Source: Betaproteobacteria bacterium (GTDB lineage: Bacteria > Pseudomonadota > Gammaproteobacteria > Burkholderiales > Burkholderiaceae_C). Taken from it: a stretch of DNA of 64,000 nt. Made by a program: the position numbers and the translations under genes. How positions within the stretch are numbered: the stretch's first letter is position 1; the number at the start of each line of letters is the position of its first letter. Positions 40,571 to 49,210 of this stretch are shown here, one piece after another. The notes beneath the pieces were generated by a model, which worked only from the letters and a program-made list of their open reading frames with translations, did not search any database and was not told the DNA's origin. The DNA is taken from NCBI GenBank assembly GCA_025356445.1, contig JANXSZ010000007.1:1-64000 (forward strand), written 5' to 3'.

Positions 40571-40819
40571 ATGTCCATGACAAAACAAGCCATACGCCAG
40601 ATCCTCACCGAACAAGGCCGCTTGTCGGTTGATGTAGCCACACTCTCAGACGACGCCGATCTGTACCAAGCGGGCATGACCTCGCATGCCAGCGTCAACA
40701 TCATGCTGGCCCTGGAAGGTGAATTTGACCTGGAATTCCCTGACCGCATGCTCAAACGCAGTGTGTTTGAGAGCATCTCCGCCATCAGCGACGCCATTGA
40801 AGAGCTGAAAGCTGCTTGA
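40571..40819 (+). CDS. Acyl carrier protein-like protein
   Basis: An 82-residue four-helix carrier protein. S38 in AGMTSHASV is the predicted 4'-phosphopantetheine site; the usual DSL is TSH here, as in carriers outside fatty-acid synthesis. It has an acidic helix II region (ALEGEFDLEFPDRML) for partner docking. A second ATG two codons later is possible. It is followed 52 nt later by an acyl-CoA dehydrogenase gene, so it probably carries the substrate for that enzyme. The preceding gap 40438-40570 shows no clear promoter. Confidence 0.9.
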   Translation: MSMTKQAIRQILTEQGRLSVDVATLSDDADLYQAGMTSHASVNIMLALEGEFDLEFPDRMLKRSVFESISAISDAIEELKAA

Positions 40820-40871
40820 GCCTTCACCGCACCAATCACCTCTCCAACACAACACCTCACAGGGGCAATGC

Positions 40872-42038
40872 ATGAGTGAATCGCTATGGGTACAAGCTGC
40901 TAAAAAAATCGCCATCGACATTGCCGGGCCGAACGCCGATGCCGTGGACACCGAGGCGCGCTTCCCGGTTGAGGCCATCAATGCCCTGAAAGCTGCCAAG
41001 CTGCTCAGTGTCTACGTGCCCAAATCACTGGGCGGTGCAGGCGCGAGCATGACCGAAATCTGTGGCATCTGCGAAGTGCTGGGCCAGCACTGCACCGCCA
41101 CAGCGATGATTTTTGCGATGCACCAAATTCAGGTGGTGTCGATCGTCCGCCATGCGATGGATTCGGCTTGGTACCGGGATTACTTGACGCAGCTGGTCGA
41201 ACACCAGTATCTGATCGCCTCCGTCACCTCCGAAGTCGGCGTGGGCGGCGAAATGCGCTCCAGCCGTTGTGCAGTGGAAATGGGCGATGACGGACGCTTT
41301 GCGCTCACCAAAGACGCCACCACCATCTCTTATGGCGCACAGGCCGATGATTTGCTCATCACAGCCCGCCGCACCCCCCAAGCGAGCAACAACGACCAGG
41401 CACTGGTGTTGGTGCGTAAGACCGATTACACGCTGACGCAAAAAGGCGCATGGAACACCATGGGCATGCGCGGCACGTGCAGCCCCCCGTTTTTAATGGC
41501 GGGCAGTGGTGTTGCTGACCAGGTGATTGCACAACCCTTCGGCGAAATTTCCAGCCAGACCGTGGTGCCGGTATCGCACTTGGTCTGGACACACTTGTGG
41601 CTGGGCAATGTAACGGCAGCGGTGAACAAAGCCGGCTCATTCGTGCGTACCCAAGCCCGCTCCAACCCTGGCACCACGCCACCCACCGCGTTGCGCTTGG
41701 CCGAAGTCACCGTGAAGCTGCAAAACATGCGTGCTGTGATCCGCGATGCGCTGAGCGAGTACGAAACACTGTGTGCCACACCGGGCGAAGGTGAAGCCAC
41801 ACTGTCGTCGATGGGCTACGCCTTCAAGATCAACAACCTGAAGGTGGACGTGTCGTCCAAACTGCCTTTGATCGTGACCGAGGCACTGCTGATCTGCGGC
41901 ATCATGGGCTACAAAAACGACTCCAAATTCAGCATGAGTCGCCATCTGCGCGATGCCCATTCATCCGCGCTGATGGTCGGCAACGACCGCATCCTGGCGA
42001 CCAACGCCAACTTGCTGCTGGTGTTGAAAGACGCCTGA
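40872..42038 (+). CDS. Acyl-CoA/acyl-ACP dehydrogenase family flavoprotein
   Basis: A 388-residue ACAD-fold protein. The N-terminal helical domain holds LLSVYVPKSLGGAGASMTEI, the mid beta-domain LIASVTSEVGVGGEMRSS and GAWNTMGMRGTCSPPFL, and the C-terminus HLRDAHSSALMVGNDRIL. It should desaturate an acyl or aminoacyl group, probably while bound to the adjacent carrier protein. I cannot place the catalytic base with confidence. Its stop overlaps the next start (TGATG), so the two proteins are coupled. Confidence 0.88.
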   Translation: MSESLWVQAAKKIAIDIAGPNADAVDTEARFPVEAINALKAAKLLSVYVPKSLGGAGASMTEICGICEVLGQHCTATAMIFAMHQIQVVSIVRHAMDSAWYRDYLTQLVEHQYLIASVTSEVGVGGEMRSSRCAVEMGDDGRFALTKDATTISYGAQADDLLITARRTPQASNNDQALVLVRKTDYTLTQKGAWNTMGMRGTCSPPFLMAGSGVADQVIAQPFGEISSQTVVPVSHLVWTHLWLGNVTAAVNKAGSFVRTQARSNPGTTPPTALRLAEVTVKLQNMRAVIRDALSEYETLCATPGEGEATLSSMGYAFKINNLKVDVSSKLPLIVTEALLICGIMGYKNDSKFSMSRHLRDAHSSALMVGNDRILATNANLLLVLKDA

Positions 42039-43018
42039 TGCTGGTATCTGCCCTTCCCCACCTGGATGCAGCCGGGTATGCACCACACACCCTGCATGGC
42101 GAAACCCGTGCCTGGGTAGAAACCAACTGCTACATCGATGTGTGGATTGAGGTGCTGAACGCACTGGGCCTGGAACCCGCTGCCTGCATGGGCATGGTGC
42201 TGGCCAATGATTTTGACGGCGACCAGTGGACGTTCTACAAACCCCCCCATGAGGACTTGGCCGCACTCTACGGCCTGCAAGTGCATGAGCTGAACGTATG
42301 GCGCTCCATTTTGGACAATGCCTGCGAACAGCTGCAACGTGGCAGATTGGTGCTGACCGAGATCGACGCCTTCCACCTGCCGGACACCGCAGGCACGGAC
42401 TACCGCCGCAACCATGTCAAAACCACCATCGCCATGGCCCGGATAGACACCGCAACCCAAACGCTGGCGTATTTTCACAACCGCAGCTACCACCAGCTGA
42501 GTGGTGAAGATTTTGTCAACCTGTTCCGCGTGGGCTTTGCGCATGACCCGGCGTTCATGCCGTTCTTTGCTGAGTTTGTACGGCTTGACCGTATCCAACA
42601 CCGCAGTCCGCAGGACTTGGCGGCCATCGCCAAAACCCTGCTGCGCAAGCACTTTGAGCGCCGCCCCGTAACCAACCCCATCACCGCCTATTTGCCACGC
42701 TTTGTGGCTGACATTGAAGCGCTGAAGCCCCAAGGGCTTGCGGCTTACCACGCCTATGCTTTTGCCAATTTGCGCCAACTGGGCTCGGGCGCTGAGCTGG
42801 CGGCCTACCACCTGCGCTGGTTGGAAGCGAACGGCCAAGGCGTGCTCGAAGCAGCTGCAGTGGAATTCACGGCGATCTCTGACACCACCAAAATGCTGCT
42901 GCTGAAGGCGGCCCGCGCCGTCATGTCCAAAAAACCTGCCGACTTGGCCCCTGTGCTTAAAACCTTGGCTGCGCATTGGGATGCGGCCATGGGCCATCTC
43001 GCTCTTGCCTTGCGCTGA
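42038..43018 (+). CDS. DUF1839 family protein
   Basis: A 326-residue soluble protein. The conserved N-terminal part WVETNCYIDVWIEVLNALGLEP contains a Cys (TNCYID) followed by HELNVWRS and RNHVKTTI, which suggests a papain-like Cys/His arrangement, though this is an impression only. DUF1839 genes are known beside carrier-protein and acyl-CoA-dehydrogenase genes, in amino-acid:carrier-protein loci as I recall them. It could transfer or release the carrier-bound group. It overlaps neighbours by one base on both sides. Confidence 0.8.
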   Translation: MLVSALPHLDAAGYAPHTLHGETRAWVETNCYIDVWIEVLNALGLEPAACMGMVLANDFDGDQWTFYKPPHEDLAALYGLQVHELNVWRSILDNACEQLQRGRLVLTEIDAFHLPDTAGTDYRRNHVKTTIAMARIDTATQTLAYFHNRSYHQLSGEDFVNLFRVGFAHDPAFMPFFAEFVRLDRIQHRSPQDLAAIAKTLLRKHFERRPVTNPITAYLPRFVADIEALKPQGLAAYHAYAFANLRQLGSGAELAAYHLRWLEANGQGVLEAAAVEFTAISDTTKMLLLKAARAVMSKKPADLAPVLKTLAAHWDAAMGHLALALR

Positions 43019-45603
43019 TGGCCTATGCCGTTTGGGCGAACGCCCACCACACCATGAACCTGACCCAGGGTTGGTCATTCACCAGCGTGGCACCTGGCCA
43101 GATCAACCAACCGTCAGAACTCACAGCCCACACGCTGAACTGGATGCCCGCCCTGGTGCCCGGCACCGTGGCCGCTGCGCTGAGAGCAGCGGGTAAATTC
43201 AAATACGGAGAGCACGATTTTGACGCCAGCGATTACTGGTTTCGCTGTGCTGATCCGCTGGAAGGTGCCTTGAAGGAGGCTCAGCACCTTCTGCTGAATT
43301 TGGACGGCTTGGCCACGCTGGCTGATGTGTACTGGGATAACGCACTGCTGCTGAGTAGCGAGAACATGTTCACAGCCCATACGGTGGACATCAGCCAGCA
43401 GCCTCGCACTGGCCAGTTGTTCATCCACTTCAAAGCCGTTCACACCGCCCTCGCCGTGCGCCGCCCTCGGCCACGCTGGAAGACGCGGCTGGTGGCCCAA
43501 CAGCAATTGCGGTGGGTACGCACGACGCTGCTCGGGCGGATTCCCGGCTGGTCGCCACCCGTCGCACCCGTGGGGCCGTTCCGTGCCATTTCGCTGGAAG
43601 TGCCCATGGCATTGACGCTGAAGCACGCTGACGTATGCACCTCAGTGGTGGATGGGGATGGCCAGGTTGCGGTCACATTGCGTCTGCAAGCCCGCCCTGG
43701 CGTTGCACTCAACGCAGTGGTATTGACCGTGGGTAATCACGCAGCGCCGCTGGCATTGACACTGAACGACAACGGTGAATGCACAGCGACAGGCACATTG
43801 ACACTTCCCCAGCCCGCGCTCTGGTGGCCACACACCCACGGCGAACCGGCCTTGCACGCAGCCACGGCAACCCTGACCACCAGCACAGGCGTGCAAACGC
43901 TGATACAAATGCTGGATTTGGGCAAACTGGGCTTCAGAGCGCTGCACGTCAACCAAGACAGAGGTGCGTTCGCGGTACACGTCAACGGCATCCCCGTGTT
44001 CTGCCGAGGCGCGTGCTGGACACCAACCGACATGGTGTCCCTCACCAGCACCGATACCGATCTGCGCCCTACCCTCACTCTGGCACGCGATGCAGGCATG
44101 AACATGCTGCGTGTCGGTGGCACCATGGTGTACGAAGCCGATGCGTTTTACCAACTCTGTGACGAACTGGGCATCTTGGTTTGGCATGATTTCATGTTCG
44201 CCAACATGGACTACCCTGTAGGGGACGACACCTTTGCAACCCGTATCGAGGTCGAAGCCCGCCAATTTTTGGGCCGTGTGCAAAGCAACGCCTGCATCGC
44301 CGTGCTGTGCGGTAACAGCGAAATTGAGCAGCAGTCCGCGATGCTGGGTTTGACACGTGACCAGTGGTCCAACAGCTTCTTTGCCCAAACCCTGCCCGCA
44401 CTGTGCGCTGAAATCAAGCCTGACGCCGTTTACTGGCCGTCCAGCCCCAGCGGCGGTGTGTTGCCGTTCCAGGTTGACCATGCGGTATCGCACTACTATG
44501 GTGTAGGGGCGTATTTGCGACCACTGGAAGACGCCCGGCGCGCTGGCGTGCGCTTCACCACCGAGTGCCTGGGCTTCTCTAATGTGCCCGATGAAGCCTC
44601 GGTGGACGAACTGCTGAAGCATGGCGGGCAAGCCGCTCACCACCCCGCATGGAAAGCCCGTGTGCCTCGCGATGGCGGTGCAGGATGGGATTTTGAGGAC
44701 GTGCGCGACCACTACACCGCACAACTGTTCCGCGTTGACACCATGCGTTTGCGCTACGCCGATATGCCGCGCTATCTGGCACTGTCCCGCGTCACCACTG
44801 GCGAAGTCATTGCGCAAACCGTATCGGAATGGCGGCGCACAGAATCTGCTTGCCAAGGCGCGCTGCTCTGGTTCCTGCGCGACCTCTGGCTGGGCGCTGG
44901 CTGGGGGCTGATCGACGCACTGGGTCAACCCAAAGCGGCCTACTGGTACGCCAGACGGGCCATGAAGCCGCTGACGGTGTTCCTGTCTGACGAAGGCTTG
45001 AACGGGCTTGAAGTACATATCGTGAACGACGGCCCTACCGCCTTCACCGGCACTTTAGCCTTGAACCTGTTTCGCAACGGCGAAACCTGCGTAGCACAAG
45101 CCCATGCACCGGTTCAGGTACCTGCTCATGGCAGCCTCGCCTTGCGGGCAGACAGCCTTTTTGAGCATTTTCTGGATACGGCCTACGCCTACCGCTTTGG
45201 GCCAGCTGGCCACCATTTGGCCGTAGCCACAGTGCAGCCGGCCCCTTCTGCTGATGGACAACAGCACAGAATCGCCCCAGCCTTCCACCACACGCTGGGT
45301 TTGCCCAACACCCTGGAAGCGGATTTGGGCCTGCAAGCCGTCTTTCAGCAGGCGCCTGATGGCCCTGATCAAGGCACGTGGCAAATCCACATCACCAGCC
45401 GCAAGTTCACACAATCCCTTTTTATCGATGTACCGGGGTTCAGGCCCGATGACAATTATTTCCACATGGCCCCTGGCAGCAGCCAAACTGTCAAGCTGAC
45501 GGCTCTGCGCAGCATCACCAAAATGACGGGTACGGTCACGCCGCTGAATGCGGAGTTGCCCACCAAAATCACGCTGCCGACTCTCACAGCCTCCAGCGCA
45601 TGA
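43018..45603 (+). CDS. Glycoside hydrolase family 2 protein, beta-mannosidase-like
   Basis: An 861-residue GH2 enzyme. An N-terminal jelly-roll sugar-binding domain (about 10-190) precedes an immunoglobulin-like domain (about 195-305) and a TIM barrel (about 310-650). The barrel shows GMNMLRVGGTMVYEADAFY, acid/base Glu in LCGNSEIEQQ and a likely nucleophile Glu in RFTTECLGFSNVPD. Further beta domains end the protein. There is no signal peptide, so it appears cytoplasmic, odd for a polysaccharide-degrading enzyme. Coupling to the carrier-protein genes suggests it acts on an intracellular glycoside or conjugate. Actual substrate unknown. Confidence 0.87.
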   Translation: MAYAVWANAHHTMNLTQGWSFTSVAPGQINQPSELTAHTLNWMPALVPGTVAAALRAAGKFKYGEHDFDASDYWFRCADPLEGALKEAQHLLLNLDGLATLADVYWDNALLLSSENMFTAHTVDISQQPRTGQLFIHFKAVHTALAVRRPRPRWKTRLVAQQQLRWVRTTLLGRIPGWSPPVAPVGPFRAISLEVPMALTLKHADVCTSVVDGDGQVAVTLRLQARPGVALNAVVLTVGNHAAPLALTLNDNGECTATGTLTLPQPALWWPHTHGEPALHAATATLTTSTGVQTLIQMLDLGKLGFRALHVNQDRGAFAVHVNGIPVFCRGACWTPTDMVSLTSTDTDLRPTLTLARDAGMNMLRVGGTMVYEADAFYQLCDELGILVWHDFMFANMDYPVGDDTFATRIEVEARQFLGRVQSNACIAVLCGNSEIEQQSAMLGLTRDQWSNSFFAQTLPALCAEIKPDAVYWPSSPSGGVLPFQVDHAVSHYYGVGAYLRPLEDARRAGVRFTTECLGFSNVPDEASVDELLKHGGQAAHHPAWKARVPRDGGAGWDFEDVRDHYTAQLFRVDTMRLRYADMPRYLALSRVTTGEVIAQTVSEWRRTESACQGALLWFLRDLWLGAGWGLIDALGQPKAAYWYARRAMKPLTVFLSDEGLNGLEVHIVNDGPTAFTGTLALNLFRNGETCVAQAHAPVQVPAHGSLALRADSLFEHFLDTAYAYRFGPAGHHLAVATVQPAPSADGQQHRIAPAFHHTLGLPNTLEADLGLQAVFQQAPDGPDQGTWQIHITSRKFTQSLFIDVPGFRPDDNYFHMAPGSSQTVKLTALRSITKMTGTVTPLNAELPTKITLPTLTASSA

Positions 45604-47399
45604 ACACCACCGCCCAACCCTTTTGGTTTGGCGATGCCGCCTGCCCTCTCCTGGGCTGGTACCACGCGGCGCGTGCACCGCAACGCACCTGCGGCGTGGT
45701 GTTGTGCGCACCGTTTGGGCATGAGTATCTGGTCGCCTACCGTGCCTACCGCAAGCTGGCTGAGCGTTTGGCAGATGCAGGCTTCCCAGTTTGTTTTTTT
45801 GACTACGACGGCTGTGGCGATTCTGCCGACAGCGACGGCCCCAGGATCGCCGCTTGGCAACGCAGTACCACCCTGGCCATAGACGCACTCAAACAGCGTT
45901 CGGGTGTGGCAGAAATCGCTTTGTTTGGCGTGCGGCTTGGTGCCTTGCTGGCTGCCAGCGTTGCCGCCCATGCAAAGAATACGCCGGCAACGCCTGTGGC
46001 CGCGCTATTGATGGTTGCCCCCGTGGTCACAGGCCGAGGTTATGTGCGCGAATTGCTGGCCTTTGCCCGCATGAGCCCGGTCACCGCGTCGCCAGACCCG
46101 GCACAGGCGGTGAACGATGACGAAATCACAGGCTATGCCTTTGACGCCAGCACCCAAACCGACCTGGGCCAGCTTGATTTACTGAAACTGTTGCCAGCGT
46201 TACCCCTTCCCATCTTCCTGAATGGCCGGGACGACGTGACGGGCACCGAACGCAAGCTGGTCGAGGCGCTGAACCGACAAAACGCCGATTTCACGCTCTG
46301 CCCTGTCGGCGGCTATGCAGCCATGATGACCAGTGATGCCCACAGTGCACAAATACCGGATACGTTGTGGGATGCACTGGTAGCCTGGATGTGTGAACGG
46401 TTTGCTATACAAAACATAGCTTCCATAGCTGATCCATCAAGCGCAAAAGACACATTTACTTCGCGTACCCACCTGTTTACAGCAGGTGCGACCCTGGACG
46501 AAGAACTGGTTTGCTTTAACGGCCTGAGCGGCGTATTGACCGAGCCGGCCCTGCACACCAGCCCTGGCAGCCCTATCCGCACCACGGCCGTGGTGCTGAC
46601 CAATATTGGCAGCAGCCACCGCGTAGGCAACCACCGGCTTTACGTGAACATCGCCAGAACCCTGGCTGCCAATGGTTTTCGGGTGCTGCGCTTTGACCGT
46701 GCAGGCATGGGCTACAGCCGCGCAACGCCCCAAGGTCAGGAAAACGAGGTGTACGCGCAAGCGGGTATCGCTGATGTGCAGGCAGCGATGGATTTCTTGC
46801 AAGCCCATCGGGCCAGCACAGGCTTCGTGCTCGGCGGACTGTGTTCTGGGGCCTATTTTTCGTACCACGCTGCGGTACTGGACCCCAGAGCTGTAGGGCT
46901 GGTCATGATCAATCCCCTGACGTTCCAATGGCACGATGGCGACGTGCTGAGCGACCGCATACAGCAAACGATCAAATCCAACGACTTCTATTGGCGAGCC
47001 CTGACAGATGGCGCAACATGGAAGCGGGCACTGAGAGGTGATGTTGCGCTGAAAAACATCGCAACCCAACTGATCGCACGCCTGGGGAAACGGCTGCACA
47101 GACTGGCAGAGCGGCTGCTCAGTACCGTGGGGCTCAGCACACCCAGACTACCGCCAGTGGCACGTAACTTTCTTCAGATGCAAGCACGTGGCACAGAATT
47201 TTTGTTTGTACTGGGTGCCGATGACGCCGCCATTGACGTGGTAGCCGCAGAACTGGGACCCCGCGCCAGCCTGCTGGGCGACTCAGCACAGTTACGGATG
47301 GAGACAGTGCCGTACACCGACCACACGTTCACACCCCGCTGGTCCCAGCAGTATTTACAAGGCTATTTGGTTGGGTATTTAAAACAGCGGTTTCAGTGA
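45600..47399 (+). CDS. Tandem alpha/beta-hydrolase fusion, exosortase-associated type
   Basis: A 599-residue protein with two hydrolase halves. Half 1 (about 1-270) resembles the hydrolases found in exosortase A loci: CGVVLCAPFGHEYLVAYRAY, then elbow FGVRLGALLA in which Arg112 replaces the nucleophile. Half 2 (about 300-599) has VVLTNIGSSHRVGNHRLYV, LRFDRAGMGYS and elbow GGLCSGAYFS, giving Cys415 instead of Ser, with a possible final His in VPYTDHTFTP. Half 1 may be non-catalytic and half 2 a Cys thioesterase or transferase. It is coupled to the GH2 gene (ATGA) and ends 9 nt from the convergent acyltransferase gene. Residues about 267-288 are encoded by a dispersed repeat copy. Confidence 0.82.
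   Translation: MNTTAQPFWFGDAACPLLGWYHAARAPQRTCGVVLCAPFGHEYLVAYRAYRKLAERLADAGFPVCFFDYDGCGDSADSDGPRIAAWQRSTTLAIDALKQRSGVAEIALFGVRLGALLAASVAAHAKNTPATPVAALLMVAPVVTGRGYVRELLAFARMSPVTASPDPAQAVNDDEITGYAFDASTQTDLGQLDLLKLLPALPLPIFLNGRDDVTGTERKLVEALNRQNADFTLCPVGGYAAMMTSDAHSAQIPDTLWDALVAWMCERFAIQNIASIADPSSAKDTFTSRTHLFTAGATLDEELVCFNGLSGVLTEPALHTSPGSPIRTTAVVLTNIGSSHRVGNHRLYVNIARTLAANGFRVLRFDRAGMGYSRATPQGQENEVYAQAGIADVQAAMDFLQAHRASTGFVLGGLCSGAYFSYHAAVLDPRAVGLVMINPLTFQWHDGDVLSDRIQQTIKSNDFYWRALTDGATWKRALRGDVALKNIATQLIARLGKRLHRLAERLLSTVGLSTPRLPPVARNFLQMQARGTEFLFVLGADDAAIDVVAAELGPRASLLGDSAQLRMETVPYTDHTFTPRWSQQYLQGYLVGYLKQRFQ
46401..46460 (-). repeat. Dispersed palindromic repeat, copy in the hydrolase fusion
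   Basis: On the minus strand it reads TTGCGCTTGATGGATCAGCT, then ATGGAAGCTATGTTTTGTAT and AGCA. It lies in the linker between the two hydrolase halves (residues about 267-288), which suggests that the element supplied part of the linker. Confidence 0.5.
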
Positions 47400-47408
47400 A
47401 TTTATCCG

Positions 47409-48467
47409 TCACTGCACGTTGGAGCCATATTTGACCCGTAATTTCAGGGTTGGTCGCTCAACCATGAAATAAGAAGCGACTGACAAGACCATGCTGAAGC
47501 CCCAGTAGCTCAGCTGCCATACAAGGGTCAACGCCGTTCCACCAAACCACATGATCATCAAAATCAAGGCCAGCCAGTGGTAGAGGTAAATGGAGTAGCT
47601 CAGCTTTCCAATGAATACGATGAACTGCCCTGACAAAGCGGCACGTACCACCTTCAATTTTTCAGAATAAATAATTTCACCAAAAACAAGGTACAAACAA
47701 AGCCCTTGCCATGAATACCTGAAGACTTGCCGGAAGTATTCGTCTCTGAACAACAAAGATGCCACAAGGCCTGCGCAACCGGTAAAGAATACCCAGCGTG
47801 AATCCAGCTTAAAAAAGGATTTGTAGCCCACCATGGCCAGCAGACAGCCATAGGCAATGGAATCCATACGGGATTCGGTGGCACGGTAGGTGTATTCGTC
47901 TGAAAAATCAGCCGAGGTGAACTGCGTGACCAAGGCACGTACCAGCACAGGAGCAACAAGCATAACCACCACAGCAGTTAGCATGGTTTTTTTGTTTTTA
48001 ACGAAGGCAATCAGGGGTGCAAAAAACAGATAAAAATGCTCTTCGACCGCCAAACTCCAGAGCACATCATAGGGTGAATAAACCCCGCCCATGGGCGTAT
48101 AGTGAATGAATAACTTATAGTAATTGGAATAATAAAATACTGCTGACAAGGCTTCATTGGCATGGAGTTTTTCGCCCAGCATCAACGAGACAACGCTGGT
48201 CACAACAATATAAACAAGCAAAGCCGGCAGCAAGCGCCATAAACGACGCATATAGAAATTGGGCATATGAATACTGCCTGTCATTTCTTTCTCCTTGAGC
48301 AGCAGCGAGGTGATCAGGTACCCACTGATAAAGAAGAAAATCGTCAAACCCAATCCACCGGGTATTATTTTCCCCAACCCACCATGAGAAATGGCGACGA
48401 TCAAGATAGACAAGCCTCTTAAGCCATCCAAATAGGGTTTATAGGATTTTTCTGTCATGGTTTTCAT
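47409..48467 (-). CDS. Membrane O-acyltransferase, acyltransferase-3 family
   Basis: A 352-residue integral membrane protein with about ten helices. The N-terminal YKPYLDGLRGLSILIVAISH contains the conserved Arg and His of OafA/OatA-type acyltransferases, which acetylate or succinylate surface polysaccharide. It is the last gene of the eps operon, and its ATG overlaps the deacetylase stop as ATGA. Base composition is AT-richer than its neighbours (LFIHYTPMGG region), which may indicate acquisition. The longer frame upstream of 48467 is only overlap with the deacetylase gene. Confidence 0.9.
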   Translation of the reverse strand: MKTMTEKSYKPYLDGLRGLSILIVAISHGGLGKIIPGGLGLTIFFFISGYLITSLLLKEKEMTGSIHMPNFYMRRLWRLLPALLVYIVVTSVVSLMLGEKLHANEALSAVFYYSNYYKLFIHYTPMGGVYSPYDVLWSLAVEEHFYLFFAPLIAFVKNKKTMLTAVVVMLVAPVLVRALVTQFTSADFSDEYTYRATESRMDSIAYGCLLAMVGYKSFFKLDSRWVFFTGCAGLVASLLFRDEYFRQVFRYSWQGLCLYLVFGEIIYSEKLKVVRAALSGQFIVFIGKLSYSIYLYHWLALILMIMWFGGTALTLVWQLSYWGFSMVLSVASYFMVERPTLKLRVKYGSNVQ

Positions 48468-49210
48468 TCGCGGGTTGACCAGTACTGCACAGCTTGGTTT
48501 ACTGGCAAAACCTTGCAGCCGGCATCCAGTGCAGCCTTCACCGCCGCGTCCAACAGATTCGGTGTACAGCCCCATTGACTGGGGCTGGCCTCCACATCAT
48601 GGGTATAAAAAATCAACCAGCCTTTGGTTTGAGCCACGTGATGGGTCAGCTGCGCCAAGCGCTCCGGTGTCATCACTTGCTGGTAAAGCCGCTCAGAGCG
48701 CAGTGCGTTCAAATCGGCATGCCCCACTTGCACACCGCCACCGGTGATGCGGGAGGTATGGAAAGTCTGTGCGGCCAAACGCTTGGAGGCCCAATGGAAT
48801 GCACCCAGAGGGAAGGAAAAATGCAAGTCAGCAGTAGGTATGCCAATGCCTTCAAAGAACGCTTTGTTGCGTGCCAATTCGGACGCCATGTCCGTCTGCG
48901 AAAGCCGGTCACACGGGTTGTGTGAGTAGGTGTGACAGCCAATATGGTGACCACTGTGGGCGAGGTCTTGCACGTCACGCACGGAATGGCACATGCGGCC
49001 CTGCTCGAGCTGGTCAGTCAGCCCCCCGGCGATGTACCACGTGCCGTGGCAGCCTGACTTTTCCAGTACCGTCCGCCCCGCATCACAGGCGGTGTGCGGG
49101 GCATCGTCAAAACTGAAACTCACGACCCCGGCTTCGCGGTTGAGGGCCAAATCGCAGCGCATCGTTCGTGTGGCCAGCCAGCGCTGTGCTTTGAGCAGGG
49201 TGGTGTTCAT
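48464..49210 (-). CDS. Polysaccharide deacetylase (carbohydrate esterase 4 family)
   Basis: A 248-residue NodB-like enzyme. Motif 1 is SFSFDDAPHT (catalytic base and metal Asp); motif 2 is HTYSHNP (two metal His); a later FYTHDV supplies the general acid His. It would remove N- or O-acetyl groups from the exopolysaccharide. No signal peptide is visible (MNTTLLKAQRWLATRTMRC), so it may act in the cytoplasm on lipid-linked precursors or leave by another route. It overlaps both epsL and the acyltransferase gene as ATGA. Confidence 0.9.
   Translation of the reverse strand: MNTTLLKAQRWLATRTMRCDLALNREAGVVSFSFDDAPHTACDAGRTVLEKSGCHGTWYIAGGLTDQLEQGRMCHSVRDVQDLAHSGHHIGCHTYSHNPCDRLSQTDMASELARNKAFFEGIGIPTADLHFSFPLGAFHWASKRLAAQTFHTSRITGGGVQVGHADLNALRSERLYQQVMTPERLAQLTHHVAQTKGWLIFYTHDVEASPSQWGCTPNLLDAAVKAALDAGCKVLPVNQAVQYWSTRE

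Noticed and set aside
43642-45018. A 458-codon minus-strand frame opposite the GH2 gene
   Set aside because: His/Gln/Val-rich shadow of a high-GC gene; the GH2 catalytic motifs on the other strand are clear.
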